A DNA stretch of 64,000 nt from Iris pallida (GCA_029216955.1 JANAVB010033217.1:4078689-4142688), one strand, 5' to 3'; shown: positions 35,545 to 47,738, numbered from the stretch's first letter. Translations and numbers: made by a program. Notes: generated by a model not told the origin, from the sequence alone.

Positions 35545-37666
35545 TGTCACGCCCCGCTCCCGTAAGAGCGTTCGTCCTCGCTAAGGCGTGATGTCGCACG
35601 GGCCTAGGTTGCGTCCGTGCAAGGCCAAGTCCAGAAACGGCCGATTTGAGCTAGGCCACAGAGTCGCACAGAGTGTCCCCATTTGCAGCGAAAAGTAAAT
35701 GAACACAAATTAAAAACGAATCCAAGCACTTTATTGATATTCAAGGAGTCTACAAGCGGCGCTAGGCCAAGTTTACAAGTCGCTCAAGCTCTCTCTCTCT
35801 GAAACATAAAAGGTGTGCCAAGTGGCTTACAAGATGGAATGATTCATAGCGATGTTCCAATACATTATGTCCTGTATATGGTGCTCCAGCTCCTTGCAAC
35901 GCTCCAAGGCTCGAGATATAGCTCCGTGCCTTAGCACGTTCGAGGGAAGCTCCGCACCCGCCGATGTTTCCTGCTTCCTGCAAGCAGACTGTGGGGTTAT
36001 CAGTACATTGTTATGCACTGGTGGGGAGGCTAGCTCGCCCACAATACTATCATTACCAAACACGTTCCATTTACTTTTGTGCATCTCTATCATTCATTGT
36101 CTTTCTAATCTTGCCTTAGGATCAGTTTTATGGCATATTCCATAACCTATCTCATGTTGCCGAATTCAAGTGTCGCATGAAAATACATGTACGACTTACC
36201 CATACTTACCGTCCGGCCTTTCCTGTCCAAAGTAAACCAAGTTAGTCAACAATTCATAAGGAATAACTTCACGTGTCTCATGTAAACTTTCAATATCAAG
36301 AGCGTGTCCCTGCCTCGGGTTCTAGCGCGTCGTAGGCGTGTGTTCTTTTAACTCGTTAGCATAAAGCACTCTTTGTTGTTTGGTGTGATACATTTCCAGC
36401 CGTTCGGTAGGCGCTTGTTCATTTAACTTAGACTACTTTGATTTCAATGCAAGGACTTGCACGTGGATAGCCACCAGCAAAGTTCACTTAATCTATATGC
36501 ACCGGTCGCTGGCATGACAAGCCATTTTGGACATTTCCCCTTGGTATTTCTCAACTTAGCGTAGGGTGATGGCTGGTACACCCCGTTAAGTCTCTTGAAA
36601 TACCCTGCACTTACGTCTCCCGGTGCCCAAGCCCGCACCAGGCAGCCCGTAAGCCCCGACTTTTGATTCCGCCTAGGCCGGCCACGGTATACTCCACACA
36701 ACGCCCGCATCGCAGAATCCTTCCACTACCACGGCCACGGTATACTCCACACAACACCCGTGCCGTTTGTCCACGACCATTTTGTATTATCTTGTCGTTT
36801 TAACTTAACGGTTATCTCCGAGCCGTAGGCTAACCCTTAGCCATCATGCGTTATCGACCAGGTTGGCGTCCGTACAGCGCGGGTAGCGAGCCCCGTTGCA
36901 CATGTCCGTCACACCTGTCGCTAACCATTCTTTCTTTTGTTATCTTTCATTCATTCATTCTTTTCTTTCTTTCACTTGTCCGTTTGTTCATCGATTCATT
37001 CACGTATTCATTCTTTCATTCATTGATTCATTCATTCACTTATTCGTTCATTCATTCATTCATACATTTTGCAACTCCCCATGCGAGAGTCGCCTTAGCG
37101 ACCCATCGGTCCCATAGTCTTTCAATGTTGCTAAACTCTACTCGGAACGACTATGTTGATAGTCTTCCCGTTTCATTGTTGTAAACTATTCATCGTTTCA
37201 TTGTTCGAACGCATAAGGGACTTGAACGTAAGCTTGTGCCGTAGCGTGAGCGTGGAGCACGGTGCGAGAGTTTTCATATTTTTCATATTTTTTTCCATAT
37301 TCTATACAAGCATACAAGATGGGATTATTCCCTTAGCTTGGTGCGTTGAGTCATTTATTAGCATGCACGGGATTATCGCCTAGCAATTCTCGTGATAGTG
37401 TCCGTGTTATTATGTGTCTAGGCTAAGCAAAGACGGGTTCATCGGAGCCACCCACCTTAGCGATGTTCGCATCGGCCGAGCGATACTCCGAGCGCGCCTT
37501 TGATAGTCTAAGTCTGGATTCATCTTTGACGGGCCACTGTAAGTCTTGTATCGATTTGCATCGATAATTCATCGGGTTGACGCAACTCTTCGAGTCGACG
37601 GCTCGTTTGAGTCGTTACACTTGCCGTTTGAATCGGCGTTCCGCTAGGGCGGAGCGGGTCATTACA
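35545..37666 (-). repeat. LARD 5' LTR (right copy)
   Basis: Intact TGT...ACA ends. The terminal 14-17 bases are imperfect inverted repeats (TGACCCGCTCC / GGAGCGGGGCGTGACA). An ATTC-rich block lies at 36942-37072. No genes. Confidence 0.9.
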
Positions 37667-37671
37667 CCTAA

Positions 37672-38258
37672 GCCGGTCACACATTAGTTTAATATTTCAA
37701 AATATCACACTTGCATTGATTGTCGTATTTATTACCTTGTATATTGATAGCCGTGTTTATTGTCTAGCGTATTGATTGTCGTCCATTGCCCGCAGTTTTA
37801 CATTTCATTTCTGGTACTGTAGTTTCACTTCCATTTCTGGTATTCTGGTTTCACCTTGTATTCTGTACTACAGATTACATTGTATATTGCTCTTGTCAGG
37901 GTTGTACTTTGCTCTTTTTCTGACAGGATACGTTGCAGATGAGCTTGAGGCTACATGGAGCATGTGATTGCATTGAATATTGCAGCTTTTACTTTATTTA
38001 TTTTCTGGAGATTGTATTTTGGATATTCATTATTGTATATTTATTTTATTTGACCGAATTTGTCTCCGGCTGATTTTGTACTAAAATGACTTGGTAGATA
38101 TTGGTGATCATTTTAGGAATGTTATAAAAGCTGTGTTTGTTTACATTACATTGTGACTTGGAGTTTTTTTAGTATTGTACAGCTTACTTCGTCGTGTCCA
38201 TCGACGAAGGTTGGGCGTGTTCGACTCGTATTCGATTATTCGGGAGCGGGTCATGACA
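37672..38258 (+). repeat. Right-hand piece of the outer solo LTR
   Basis: Resumes the interrupted LTR after CCTAA and ends CGGGAGCGGGTCATGACA. It contains TGACAGGATACGTTGCAGATGAG, similar in layout to the TGACAGGATATGTTGAAAATATTACAGATGCAGACGAG segment of the giant LTRs, which supports gypsy LTR identity. Confidence 0.75.
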
Positions 38259-39240
38259 ATCCTGAAGTTTAGGACCAGGCTGATGTGCCCCACAAACACC
38301 ATCATGAGCTTCGCGTAATATCTGCTTTGCTTTATCACCAACGAGACATCTCAAAAGTAACCCATCAAAAGTTCTTCGATAGAGAGTTTTAGTAGCATGA
38401 TTATAAATTATAGTAGAATCGAAGCGATTGGCGACGGATACTTGTAGCTTCCCTAGGGTTTTCTGGCAATATGTCATGTACTGTAAAATCAATAAAAGGT
38501 GTTCTCCAGTCCTCGCTAATGACATTGACTTCAGTTAGATTGCTGATTTCAATGTTGTGGTTGTTTTCAACACAAAATAGTTCTCTATTAGAGATAACAA
38601 CTATTTGTTGTCTTTTGACTGGAATTGCCAATACCGCAGCTAGGTTAGCTAAGGCATCAGCTTCTGTATTACATGCGTGACGTACATGTTCGATGAAGAA
38701 CCCTTTGAACGAAGAAGCTATTCTGATTGCTGCTTCATGGTATGGTACCAGATCTTGATGTCGAACTTCGTATATGCCTCTAACCTGATTAACAATCAGC
38801 TTAGAGTCCCCATATACTTCGAGATATTCAATATCCAATTGTTTGACTAATTGGAGTCCAATGAGCAAGGCAATGTATTCTGCCATATTGTTAGAGCATG
38901 ACTCGTCTAAAGAATAAGCCTTTTGAATAGCTAATCCATCGGGTGAAACGAGAACAATTCCCACTCCAGCAACAAGGGTACCTCCAGATCCAATTCTAGA
39001 AGCTCCATCGAAGAACAACCACCAAGTAGGAAACTTTTCCAAAATCATATTTGATTCCAATGTTTCGTCTGGAATCTCGTCATAGAGTTTAGATGTTTCA
39101 GGGACAGGATGAGCTGCTAAGAAGTCAGCAAGTGCCTGACCTTTCACAGACTTTTGAGGAACATAAACTATATCATATTGTGCTAATAATATGGCCCATG
39201 TGACAAGCCTGGAATTGAGTGTACTTGGCTTTTCATTAAG
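38259..39240 (-). pseudogene. Tat pol: second RNase H and integrase N-terminus
   Basis: The main frame (minus strand 39333-38401) carries an archaeal-type RNase H (FFDGASRIGSGG, GVGIVLVSPDG, CSNNMAEYIALLIGLQ, EVYGDSKLIVNQVRG, ADALANLAA). The D, E, D and D active-site positions are visible. This second RNase H is diagnostic of the Tat lineage. Just after it a shifted frame gives the start of the integrase HHCC domain (REAHDGVCGAHQPGPKL) up to the solo-LTR insertion at 38259. The frame shift near 38440 and the insertion make it non-functional. Confidence 0.85.
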
Positions 39241-40331
39241 ACCCGAAGAGGATTGGCTCGAGATATGACATGAATAGTTTGGCCTATGATGTAATGTCTT
39301 ATCTTCTGAACGACAAACATTAAGGCTAAACATTCTTTCTCCACCGGACTATAACGATGTTCAGCTCCAATCATCGTTCGACTAAGGTAGTAGATGGCTT
39401 GTTCATGACCTTCCTTGTTCTTTTGAGCTAGAAAATCTCCCAATGAATGGTCCATTGCCCGAACATACATTAAGAAAGGTATTCCTGAGATCGGCGGTAC
39501 AAGAACCGGCGGACTCATTAAATACCGCTTTATGTCATCAAATGCTCGTTGACATTCTTCCGTCCAAACGAAAGATACACCTTTCTTCATTAACTGAGTA
39601 AATGGTCTGCAACGTCCAGATAAATTTGAAATAAACTGCCTGATGTACGCAAGTCGACATTGGAATCCTCGTAGCTCTTTTAGGTTGCGTGGAGGACGCA
39701 TCTCTTGAATGGCTTTGATCTTCTCGGGATCAACGTGTATATCCTTAGAGGTAATAACGAAGCCAAAAAATTTGCCACTAGAGACACCCAAGAAAGACTT
39801 GGTGGGGTTCATTTTGAGTTGATGCTGGCGCATTAGATTGAAGATAGTTCTTAAATCTTGAATGTGATCTTCCTCGAGACGACTTTTGACAGCAATATCG
39901 TCAACATAGCATTCAACAGCCTTTCGCAGATGATCTCGAAAGATAGTACTCATAGCCCGTTGGTAAGTTGCACTTGCGTTCTTAAGACCAAACGGCATGA
40001 CTGTATAACAGTACACTCCACGAGGAGTACGAAATGAAGTATGTTTTTCATCTTCAAGATTCATCCGGATTTGATTATATCTAGAAAACCCATCTATGAA
40101 AGAAATTCGTTCGAATCTACATGTATTGTCGATCATGACATCAGTAATTGGGAGAGGGAATTCGTCTTTAGGGCAAGCATCATTGAGATCCCGAAAGTCT
40201 ATGCAAACTCGAACCTTTTCGATTTTCTTTAAGACTGGTACAACGTTGGCTACCCAGTCAAGATGCTGTTCTTCTCTGATAAAACTGCAAGCTATAAGCT
40301 TTCTGACTTCATCATCAATTGCATCCATCAT
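39183..40331 (-). pseudogene. Tat pol: reverse transcriptase and first RNase H
   Basis: A 382-codon open stretch on the minus strand. RT motifs in order: WVANVVPVLKK, RVCIDFRDLNDACPKD, FIDGFSRYNQI, TSFRTPRGVYCYTVMPFGLKNA, and the catalytic YVDDIAVKS (YVDD box), then FLGVSSGKFFGFVI and HVDPEKIKAI. RNase H follows with FTQLMKKGVSFVWT, AIYYLSRTM and SPVEKECLALMF. A frameshift near 39240 breaks it from the following RNase H region, and an in-frame stop lies just upstream of 40331. RT would copy the RNA; this copy is dead as part of a polyprotein. Confidence 0.9.
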
Positions 40332-41489
40332 TTCAGGCTTGAATCGTCGTTGTTATTGTTTGACCGGCTTGGCATTCGGCAAGATATTAAGCTTATGAGT
40401 TACAATTTGAGGATCTAATCCTGGCATATCTTCGTAACTCCAGGCAAAGACATCAATATATTCACGAATAAGGTGAACTAATTCTTGTTTATCTTCTTCT
40501 GAGAGATTTTTGCTAATGAAGATTGGTCATGATACGTCATTCTCTCCAATATCGATTTGGACTAATTGATCCTCAGTAGGTGGTTCTCGTTGTTCAAAAC
40601 GAAGTTCCCACTGATTGTCCATCCTTTGTGCCCAAGGGTCCATTTCAGGAGCTTCCTCAATGTCATCTTCGTCATCTTCCGAAAATTCGACAGACACCAT
40701 GTTAGAAGATACTATCATCCTATAAACATGACCAATGCTAGTATCAGAATCCCAAGAGATAGAATCAAAAGAGTTAGATCATTCTTCTTCATCAGATTCA
40801 AAAGGTTCTGGAGTTGGAAGTGGTGAAGCATAACCTAGTCCTCGCTTTATTTTACTGTGGTATTGTTGTGATTTTCCTTTTGGAACAACAATACGAAGAG
40901 GAGTTCGTCTCCCTTTACCGTTGTTGAGGCATGTTCTGAAATCATAGCCCATTTTGCGGATGATTGCTTTGGATTGTGGACTATAGCGACGTAATTGTAG
41001 CATTCCTGTATCATCTCTATTATCATTATAGAGCATGATTTTTGGTTCTTCTCTTTTATTAAAGAATATAGGCCTTTCATCTTTCTTTTAAGACGGTACT
41101 AAGAAGTACGACTCTTGTATTGAATCCAGTGATACCATATTTTGCAGAGATGATACGACTCCTATTGTAAGTGGTTTAAAGCTATCTAGCATATCCAAAT
41201 AATATTGAGTATAGTAAGAGACATCACTATACTGCAAAGAAGATGCTTTATTGATTTTTACACCATCATTTACAACAGGAACTTTAGCCTTAGCAGGCTT
41301 AGTCAGATTGATGACAATAGGGGGAGAAGAAGAACGAGAAGGAGGAGGGGGCTTCTTACGACGAAGGTCGATTACAAGCGGCTCAGAAGAGGTGAGCTCC
41401 CTTTGTTCCTAACTATCACCCTTAGGCTGCTTCTCATGGGAATGAAGATAGATAGTCAGTGGTTTGTAAGACTGAGGACAGGAGTTACG
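40332..41489 (-). pseudogene. Tat pol: protease-RT linker with stops
   Basis: Minus-strand fragments separated by stops: 41036-40779 (RKMGYDFRTCLNNGKGRRTP, ending in an acidic run), 40718-40527 (acidic, then VQIDIGENDVS), and a short piece reading REYIDVFAWSYEDMPGLDP. The last is the conserved stretch immediately before RT in Tat polyproteins. At least three in-frame stops occur. Confidence 0.75.
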
Positions 41490-42294
41490 TCATTTGACTG
41501 GGATCACCAGAGTATCGTTCGACACATTTTTCTGTTCTTCATCCGTGTCCATTGTCGGTACCACCTTCATGAATTCCTCCTTACACATACGAGAATCGTT
41601 GCAGTATGCTTCAACTCCTTTAAAAGGATTCAGATCTGCAACCTCCTTTTGGACTTCTCTATTACAATCCACATATTTGAAACATTGGTGGAGAGTAGAA
41701 GGTATAATATTGTGCTCATGGAGGAATGACCTTCCTAACAAAGCATTGTATGAACCATGATTGTCAATAACATAGAAAGTTACCTTTGTACGAAGATTGC
41801 CAATTTGAAGTTTTAGGCGTATCTTTTCCAAAGGTTTACTTCTTCCTTGATTGAACCCCAGGATGGTAGTGATAGTTGTAGAAAGGTTATGCACTGGGAT
41901 CTTCAAGGCATCCAACAAAGACTTCGGCTCTAAGAGCGGACCCTGGGTCAATCAGAATACGGTTAACTTTCATGGTGTCTACATACTCCGTGAAATAGAG
42001 AGGACGATCATGACGATTGTCTTCTAACAATATGTCATCTTGTGTAAAAGTAATGTTGGACATTAATTCAAATACACTATGACAATGTGCACAGCTGACT
42101 GGCTCCTTCTCAGGCTTCTTGAGAAGAGTAAGACAAGCATCAGCCTGCATCAAGGCTTCACTTAACGTTTTTCGAGTTTCTTTTGAGAGACGTAAGAGTT
42201 CAAAGATTGACAATCTCGCTGGAGTATTGGCCAATTGAGCCAATATATCAAAGTTATATGGCTTTTCGAGTCCAAGAGACGAAGACTTTTTCAA
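41490..42294 (-). pseudogene. Tat aspartic protease region, frameshifted
   Basis: The upstream frame (42294-41887) ends in VNRILIDPGSAL, the protease active-site D-[ST]-G-[SA] region with P replacing the residue before G. The downstream frame (41951-41490) contains GRSKPLEKIRLKLQIG and YNALLGRSFLHEHNIIPS, the ALLGR-type C-terminal protease motif. The two must be joined by a frameshift near 41935, immediately after the active site. The protease would cleave the polyprotein; the shift and the altered active-site triad make it inactive here. Confidence 0.8.
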
Positions 42295-43097
42295 TGCTTT
42301 GTCAAAGCGAACAGGTTATTTTCCCTCGTCTGCTGATGTGGGTTTAGAAGGAGTTGGTTCAGCTACCGGCGGGGATGTAGATGGTATATTCTTTGTAGGA
42401 GAAGATGATGTAGGAGGAGCATCAGGAGATGGAGCAGGATTCTCTTGATTTTTGGGATATTCCCGAAGATAGGGTTTCCCAGATCTAGTGTCCATTAGAA
42501 TTTCTTCTTCTGCTACTGGTTCAAGGATACCATGTTGCAGCTTTTAGATTTAGCTTTGGAGGGCTTCTTTTGCTTAGAAGAGGAAGGTGTTTCAAAATCC
42601 GCCACCAGATCTGGATGAGTCCACATAATCTCTCCTCTGTCAGTCGATAGTGGAACAAGACCTTCATTTTGGGGAGGTGGGAGATTCACGATCTCAAGAG
42701 TAGTCCTTGGAATGGGGACAACACCATCTTGTACAAGTTGTGGTAGAAAATCACCGAATTATAGAGAAACCACATTAGCAGTCACCGTCTTCTCGTCCTG
42801 CTGCAGAGTAATTGCTCCAGAGTTGACCAACTCTTGGATTTTGCCTTTGAGCACATAACATGCTATGGTTGGATGTCCTATAAATCTGTGATAAATACAG
42901 TATTTAGGGTGATCGGTTTTATCCACCTCTTTCGGCCGTTTTTCCTCTGGCAGTTGATGCTTATTGCTTTTGATCAAGCAATCGAAGATGCTCAAAGTAT
43001 CATCTTCATCGAAAGAATACTCTTCTTTTGGACGAGTTATTTTTGACGGTGGTGCTGATGGAGTGGATGCTGTCTGAGTAACATTGACAGCCAAAGA
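42295..43097 (-). pseudogene. Tat gag C-terminus and gag-protease spacer with stops
   Basis: 43097-42759 continues the gag frame after an in-frame TAG. It carries a nucleocapsid-like zinc motif (YCIYHRFIGHPTIACY) with the Tat-typical GHPT and KIQELVNSGAI. A TAA at 42759-42761 and a later TAG interrupt it, and a frameshift near 42540 is needed to reach the Pro/Ser/Thr-rich spacer that leads to the protease. Several stops are CAA or CAG positions turned TAA or TAG. Confidence 0.75.
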
Positions 43098-44996
43098 CTA
43101 TTTGCCTTTGAGATTGATGGCCAGTGTTTCTTTACCCTTACGGTTATTCTGACGATTATTACTCCCGGGTGTAGAATGTTCGTCTTGGTTATGATGAGTC
43201 ATCTGAACTCCTAACTGTTTAAACTTTTTGGCACTAACTTCAGTCGCCTTGGCATTCACAATGAAAGAAGGCCAATCCTGAAATTGTGTAGATTCCGTCC
43301 ACATACTGATAATAGGCAACAAGTTTGATTTGCAAGTGTCTATTGTTACAGCAGATGGAGTTCCTAAAGGCATTTTGAGTGCCTCTCGACGGAATCTTTC
43401 AATAAAACTCTTCGTGGATTCATTGTGCCTTTGTTTAATCTTAATGAGGGAAAACATTGTCATGGCGTTGACTCCCTCATAAAACCGTTCCAAGAACATT
43501 TGCTTGAAACCAGCAAAAAAAGTTATGCAGCCATCGGACAAGCTACGATGCCAGTCGTATGCTGCGCCGGCTAAACAGCCGACGAACACTCTGGTAAGAA
43601 GAGCATCATTTGGCTGTAATTGGTCAGTCATCACTTCAAAGTAATTAATGTACTGACTTGGAGAAGTGCTGCAATCAAACAGCATAATAGTCGGAAGCTT
43701 GTATTTAGGAGAAAATAGAACTTCCTTCCACTCTATAGGATATGGTTGCTTTATGCCCAATCTTTGTAAACCATCTTTCTGCTTGAAGGCCTCAAACTGA
43801 GTGCGTAAGAGTTTCACAGCCTCATTAGCATCCCCTGATGTTTGAAAATTGGTGGACTGATTAGAAGTGTTAGAAGGAGGAACAGCGTGATAATTACCAC
43901 CCCCAGCACCAGACTGACTGAGATCAGCTTGAATTGGCACAGAAGCAACCTGAGGAGGCGGTACCCCTAGACTAACAGGTACAGAAGATGCTATAAGCTC
44001 CGGATTGGTGGCAGGATTTATAACCGGTGGCACTGTATATTGAGCCACGATTATTATATGCATACTTGCAACCATTTCTGCCATGGTCTTCAATTTGTCT
44101 TCTAGTACAACAATTCGTTGCTCCTGACTGGTTGAAGTAGAGGCATCTTGATCTTCCGTAATGGTATATGCCGTTACTTCTCTTGCTGTTATTGATGGGA
44201 TAGTTTGTTCAGAACTTTCACTATCTGCATCAAATTCAGAAAAAGAGACCTCTCCTATATGAGCGATGGGGATATCTTCTTGATTAAAGACACCTTGGTT
44301 CAAATTTCGATTTCTTGATCTGGTGTATTGAAAGACACCTTCACTAGATGCATGAATCCGATCCAAGTATTGCTGACTGGAATTACGGGATGCATTACGT
44401 CTTAGACGTTTCCTATCCCCAGTGTCTTGAGAAGCCATATTGACAGAAGCATATAATAGCTCGTCTTCATCTTCTATTATATGTTCGGGAGTTGAAGCAT
44501 AGTTTAGACGATCAAAGACAGATCGCCGAGCCGATTGGCAACAACAGTTGATGACGACTTCATGAAGGCAGTGGCGATCTGAAGAGTGATATAGAGGTGA
44601 AGGAGACATCCCTACAATCTTCCGTCTTTGTGTAAGACGTTCCCGGAGATCAGTTACCACTACAGGATGAGAAGAAGTCGGAGGAACATATTCCTTAATG
44701 ATGTTAGGAACATGTCTCCTATTCTTCAGATGTTTAATTTCCCGAGTGTACAAAGATGTACTCAACTCATTAGCATAAGTGATTGGGTCTTTCTTTTCAA
44801 ACTTTGGCTTTTGGTACAGATTGGCCTTTGGTATAGGGTTTTTACGTTTCACCAAAGTTGATACTGGTTGACGCCTATTGAGATAAGCGCGTAAATCAGA
44901 AAATTCTGCTCCAGGTGTCTCTGTTTGTGATACCCTCAATTTCCCTTGCTTAGATCTTAAAATTTGCAAGGTGGGAAGATCTTGACCAGACCCCAT
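43098..44996 (-). pseudogene. gag: Tat gag (632-codon open frame, interrupted at its end)
   Basis: The N-terminal part is low complexity, rich in charged residues. The capsid-type retrotrans_gag domain lies at about residues 440-600 (FDCSTSPSQYINYF, FVGCLAGAAYDWHRSLSDG, FKQMFLERFYEGV, HNESTKSFIERFRREAL). The frame ends at a TAG (43098-43100) just before the zinc motif, which continues in the same frame. The start overlaps the end of ORF1 by 40 bp in a different frame. Gag would assemble the particle. Loss of the nucleocapsid through the TAG marks it as a pseudogene unless the stop is read through. Confidence 0.85.
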
Positions 44997-45847
44997 AGGA
45001 TAGGCAAGATGCCTCTTTGATTAGTATTCTTTCCGATATCAGATATCCGAAGACCTCTGTTTAAAGGAATAGAATCTGATATATCTTCCTTTGAGTCATA
45101 GACCAGGGAAGCTTTAGAAAAGACCAAAGGGTGCTTTCTTTTATTTTGTAGAGGGTTAGCTAAGAAGCATTTCCCTCTATTTTGCCGTTGAACCATCTTA
45201 GGCGCAGCTTGTGCGAGTTGAGGACGTGTCAGAGGACCCTTCCCTTTGTCCTGTCTAGTGCTAGCACTAGAGCATTGCTTCTCCAAGTTCAGAACTTGAG
45301 AAGAAGAGGGAATAGCCAAAAGACTAGTTCCCTTGCGTTGCGCCGGAGCAGCAGACTGCGCCTGAGTCACTGATTGCTTGGGTTGCGCCATAGCACTACG
45401 GGCTACTGGTTGCACCCTAGTAATATAGGCTACTGGTGGCGCCTTGGCAGCAACATGGGTAGACTGCGCCTTAACAACGGCCTGAACAGACTGCGCCTTG
45501 GCAGTAAAGAGAGTAGTGGACTACGCACGAGCAGCAGGAAGAGTGGATTGCACCCTGACAATATAAGCAGGATGTGCCTGAGCCGGTGAGGCGGATTGTG
45601 TCTTGGTCACTGAGCACTCAAGTTGTGCCTGGGCAACAACAACTGCAGGAGACTTAGGAGTCCTCATAGTCCTGTTCTTGACGATAGCCACAGTGCGCTT
45701 GTTGCTCTTGGTGTTAATCATATCCTCGTAGGCTGTCTGGTTGATTTGAACAACCAGAGTCTTCTGCGTCTTGCCGATCGATGCCGTATCACATTGAGTT
45801 GTCACCTTCTCGTCGGAGGAGAAAGTCGTCCCCAACAGAGTCGCCAT
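44957..45847 (-). pseudogene. Tat ORF1 (upstream of gag) with one nonsense codon
   Basis: 296 codons, including one in-frame TAG at 45521-45523. The frame is otherwise uninterrupted from the ATG at 45847 to the stop at 44957. The protein starts MATLLGTTFSSDEKVTTQ. Its middle is repetitive, made of AQS/AQ-spaced units, and the end is basic. The TAG falls exactly where the AQS repeat predicts CAG, so it is a single C-to-T change on the coding strand. An ORF before gag is characteristic of Ogre/Tat elements; its function is unknown. The ATG overlaps the PBS. Confidence 0.75.
45828..45846 (-). promoter_or_regulatory. Tat primer-binding site
   Basis: On the minus strand TGGCGACTCTGTTGGGGAC, seven bases after the LTR end. 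This is the TGGCGACTC-type PBS of Ogre/Tat elements, attributed in that lineage to tRNA-Arg. The ORF1 start codon ATG shares its last two bases with the first two of the PBS. Confidence 0.8.
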
Positions 45848-45853
45848 TTTGTT

Positions 45854-46787
45854 TGCAAAAACAAAAAGTAGTTGTTCTATTACAAACTTTTAAAAAAGAG
45901 TACAAGAGTACAATTTGAATTCTGGGAAAGTACAACTGTAGGAATCTGATCAGAAGACGATCACTTTATCCCTTGGACTATGTGAACTTTAAAGACTAGA
46001 GCCTTTGAAGAATGCAGCAGCAATTTTGTAAGAGTTTTTGATCTCTGTCCGTGATCTCTATTAGTGATTGGAAACTCTATTTATAGAGTTCTGGAAATAA
46101 CTGTTTTAGCAGTTATTCTGATGTGCGCGAGGCTGGGTTACGCCATATTGGGTTGCGCCAACCTCATATTGCGCCAACTTTCATTCAATTATCAGTCGTG
46201 TACTAACTGTATTTAGACGTGTGGCATCATGTGATTGAGATGCGCGTGGTCGTGTACAGGATAGCAGACACGTCTTGAGAGATTAGTGGCATGTGTGCCA
46301 CGTCATCCTGTTTTGGAAATAAAAATTGTCTCAACTTTATCAGGTTGTGCGAGCTTCAGTCAACAAGTTAAACTGCGTCTGATTAGACTGTGCCTGGACA
46401 TGTGGCAGCTTTTGAGGAGTCGTTCAGATTGCGCCTAGACGCAACTAAGAAAATTGTTTAGATTGCGCTTAAGCGCAACTCATAAGATGTGCAGGACAAC
46501 TGTCAGTCCAATCTCCTCGAGCGGCATAATTCGAGGGATTCAAAGAGAATTTTTTCGTTCACTGTGTTGTCAGTTGTCAGTGTTGTCAGGTAATGATGGA
46601 CATTAAATGTCAGACGTCATGTAGACTTTGACGCAACATAATTGGGCGCAGTCTGATATCAGGCGCAACCTGATCAATGGCGTAGCTTGATCTCTGAGCT
46701 TCAAAACAGTGGCGCAGCTTGATTTTTGGGGCGCAACTTGATCACTGAGTAGTAGATACATGGCGCAACTTGATTTTAGGCTCTACA
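45854..46787 (-). repeat. Tat 5' LTR (about 0.93 kb)
   Basis: On the minus strand it runs from TGTAGAGCCTAAAATC to GTTTTTGCA. The inner end is fixed by the PBS; the outer end is the best TG boundary but lacks a second LTR for confirmation. U3 (46120-46787) is full of GGCGCAACTTGATC-type units. A TATA box is at 46077-46085. Confidence 0.7.
46077..46085 (-). promoter_or_regulatory. TATA box of the Tat LTR
   Basis: TATAAATAG on the minus strand, inside the near-palindrome AACTCTATTTATAGAGTT. It lies about 225 bp before the LTR's 3' end, a suitable U3/R position. Confidence 0.6.
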
Positions 46788-46989
46788 CCTATGCGTATAC
46801 CCGAAAAAATCATGGTTGCTGGAGTTGATCTAACGACCTCGATCAAAACCCAAAAACTGTTCAGTCCAAACCTGATGAGACATGTCAATATATTATCGGT
46901 ATACCAATATTATACTACAAGAACAAAATATTTACACACAATTTTTTTAAACACTTTTGACATTTGATGGTATATTGCCAGCCCTAATA

Positions 46990-47180
46990 TAACTCTAATA
47001 TTGTCTGAAATTGACTCCAAAATGAGGCATGCCCATCGTCTTTGACTTCCTGAGCTTTTTCGAGATACAAATAAAGCTTGTCAAACTTCAGGGTGTTCTT
47101 CACATAGGAATGGAACTCCAACATAACAAATCTCTCCCTCCCCGACTAGGTGGAGGAGCTTGTTATTTTGGCGAGCCACC
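46990..47180 (-). mobile_element. LTR-element 3' end fragment (PPT + LTR start), copy 1
   Basis: On the minus strand CTAGTCGGGGAGGGAGAGAT is followed by TTGTTATGTTGGAGTTCC, i.e. a purine tract before an LTR start of copia-like TGTTATGTTGG type. It is about 80% similar to 48905-49095 by eye. Further upstream on the minus strand (47190-47400) sequence looks like element interior. Confidence 0.45.
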
Positions 47181-47574
47181 ATGTAGCGCCGACATACCTC
47201 CATGCATGCCAAAGACTCGAGTTCCTGCCGACAAACTGTCGTCCACGTATTCTTGTGCACGGAAACTTCATCGGAGATGCCCCAACCAAGCTCCTCCGCC
47301 AAAGGAGAAGCGATGCCATTGTATGCCAACCTTGACTGTCGCTCTTTGAAATGACTCGTCCAGTGTAGCTACAAGTATCACGGCCACTAGTTGGAAAAGT
47401 CCTGAGCATAGCAAACCCAAAGTCTCCACTTCTTTTTAAACTGCTAGGAACAAATATTTTGTATAGGCCCTTGGAAAACTAAGTATATTATAAACTTTTT
47501 CCCTCTTTATTTTAGTTGCAAAATTAATAGTTATAAAAGTATGTATGACTTAAGATAATATATAATAAGAGTTA

Positions 47575-47738
<164 letters not shown>

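Larger units (their letters stand above)
30439..37666 (-). mobile_element. Non-coding LTR element (LARD-type), minus strand, 7.23 kb, TSD CCTAA
   Basis: LTRs at 30439-32556 (2118 bp) and 35545-37666 (2122 bp) enclose a 2988 bp interior. CCTAA flanks the element at 30434-30438 and 37667-37671. The minus-strand orientation is shown by an initiator-Met-type PBS three bases inside the right LTR (35530-35541) and a G/T-rich PPT inside the left one. On the minus strand the LTR runs TGTAATGACCCGCTCC to GGAGCGGGGCGTGACA. The interior has no frame above about 90 codons and no retroelement domain, so it is a large retrotransposon derivative needing proteins in trans. The LTRs differ mostly by C/T and G/A transitions. 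Confidence 0.9.

Noticed and set aside
30439..37666. First considered as a plus-strand element
   Set aside because: The iMet-type PBS (reverse complement) next to the right LTR and the PPT next to the left LTR show it is on the minus strand.
43098..45847. Possible host gene encoding a Gln/Ala-rich protein
   Set aside because: Position directly after the PBS and before gag, plus the AQS repeats, identify it as Tat ORF1 and gag.
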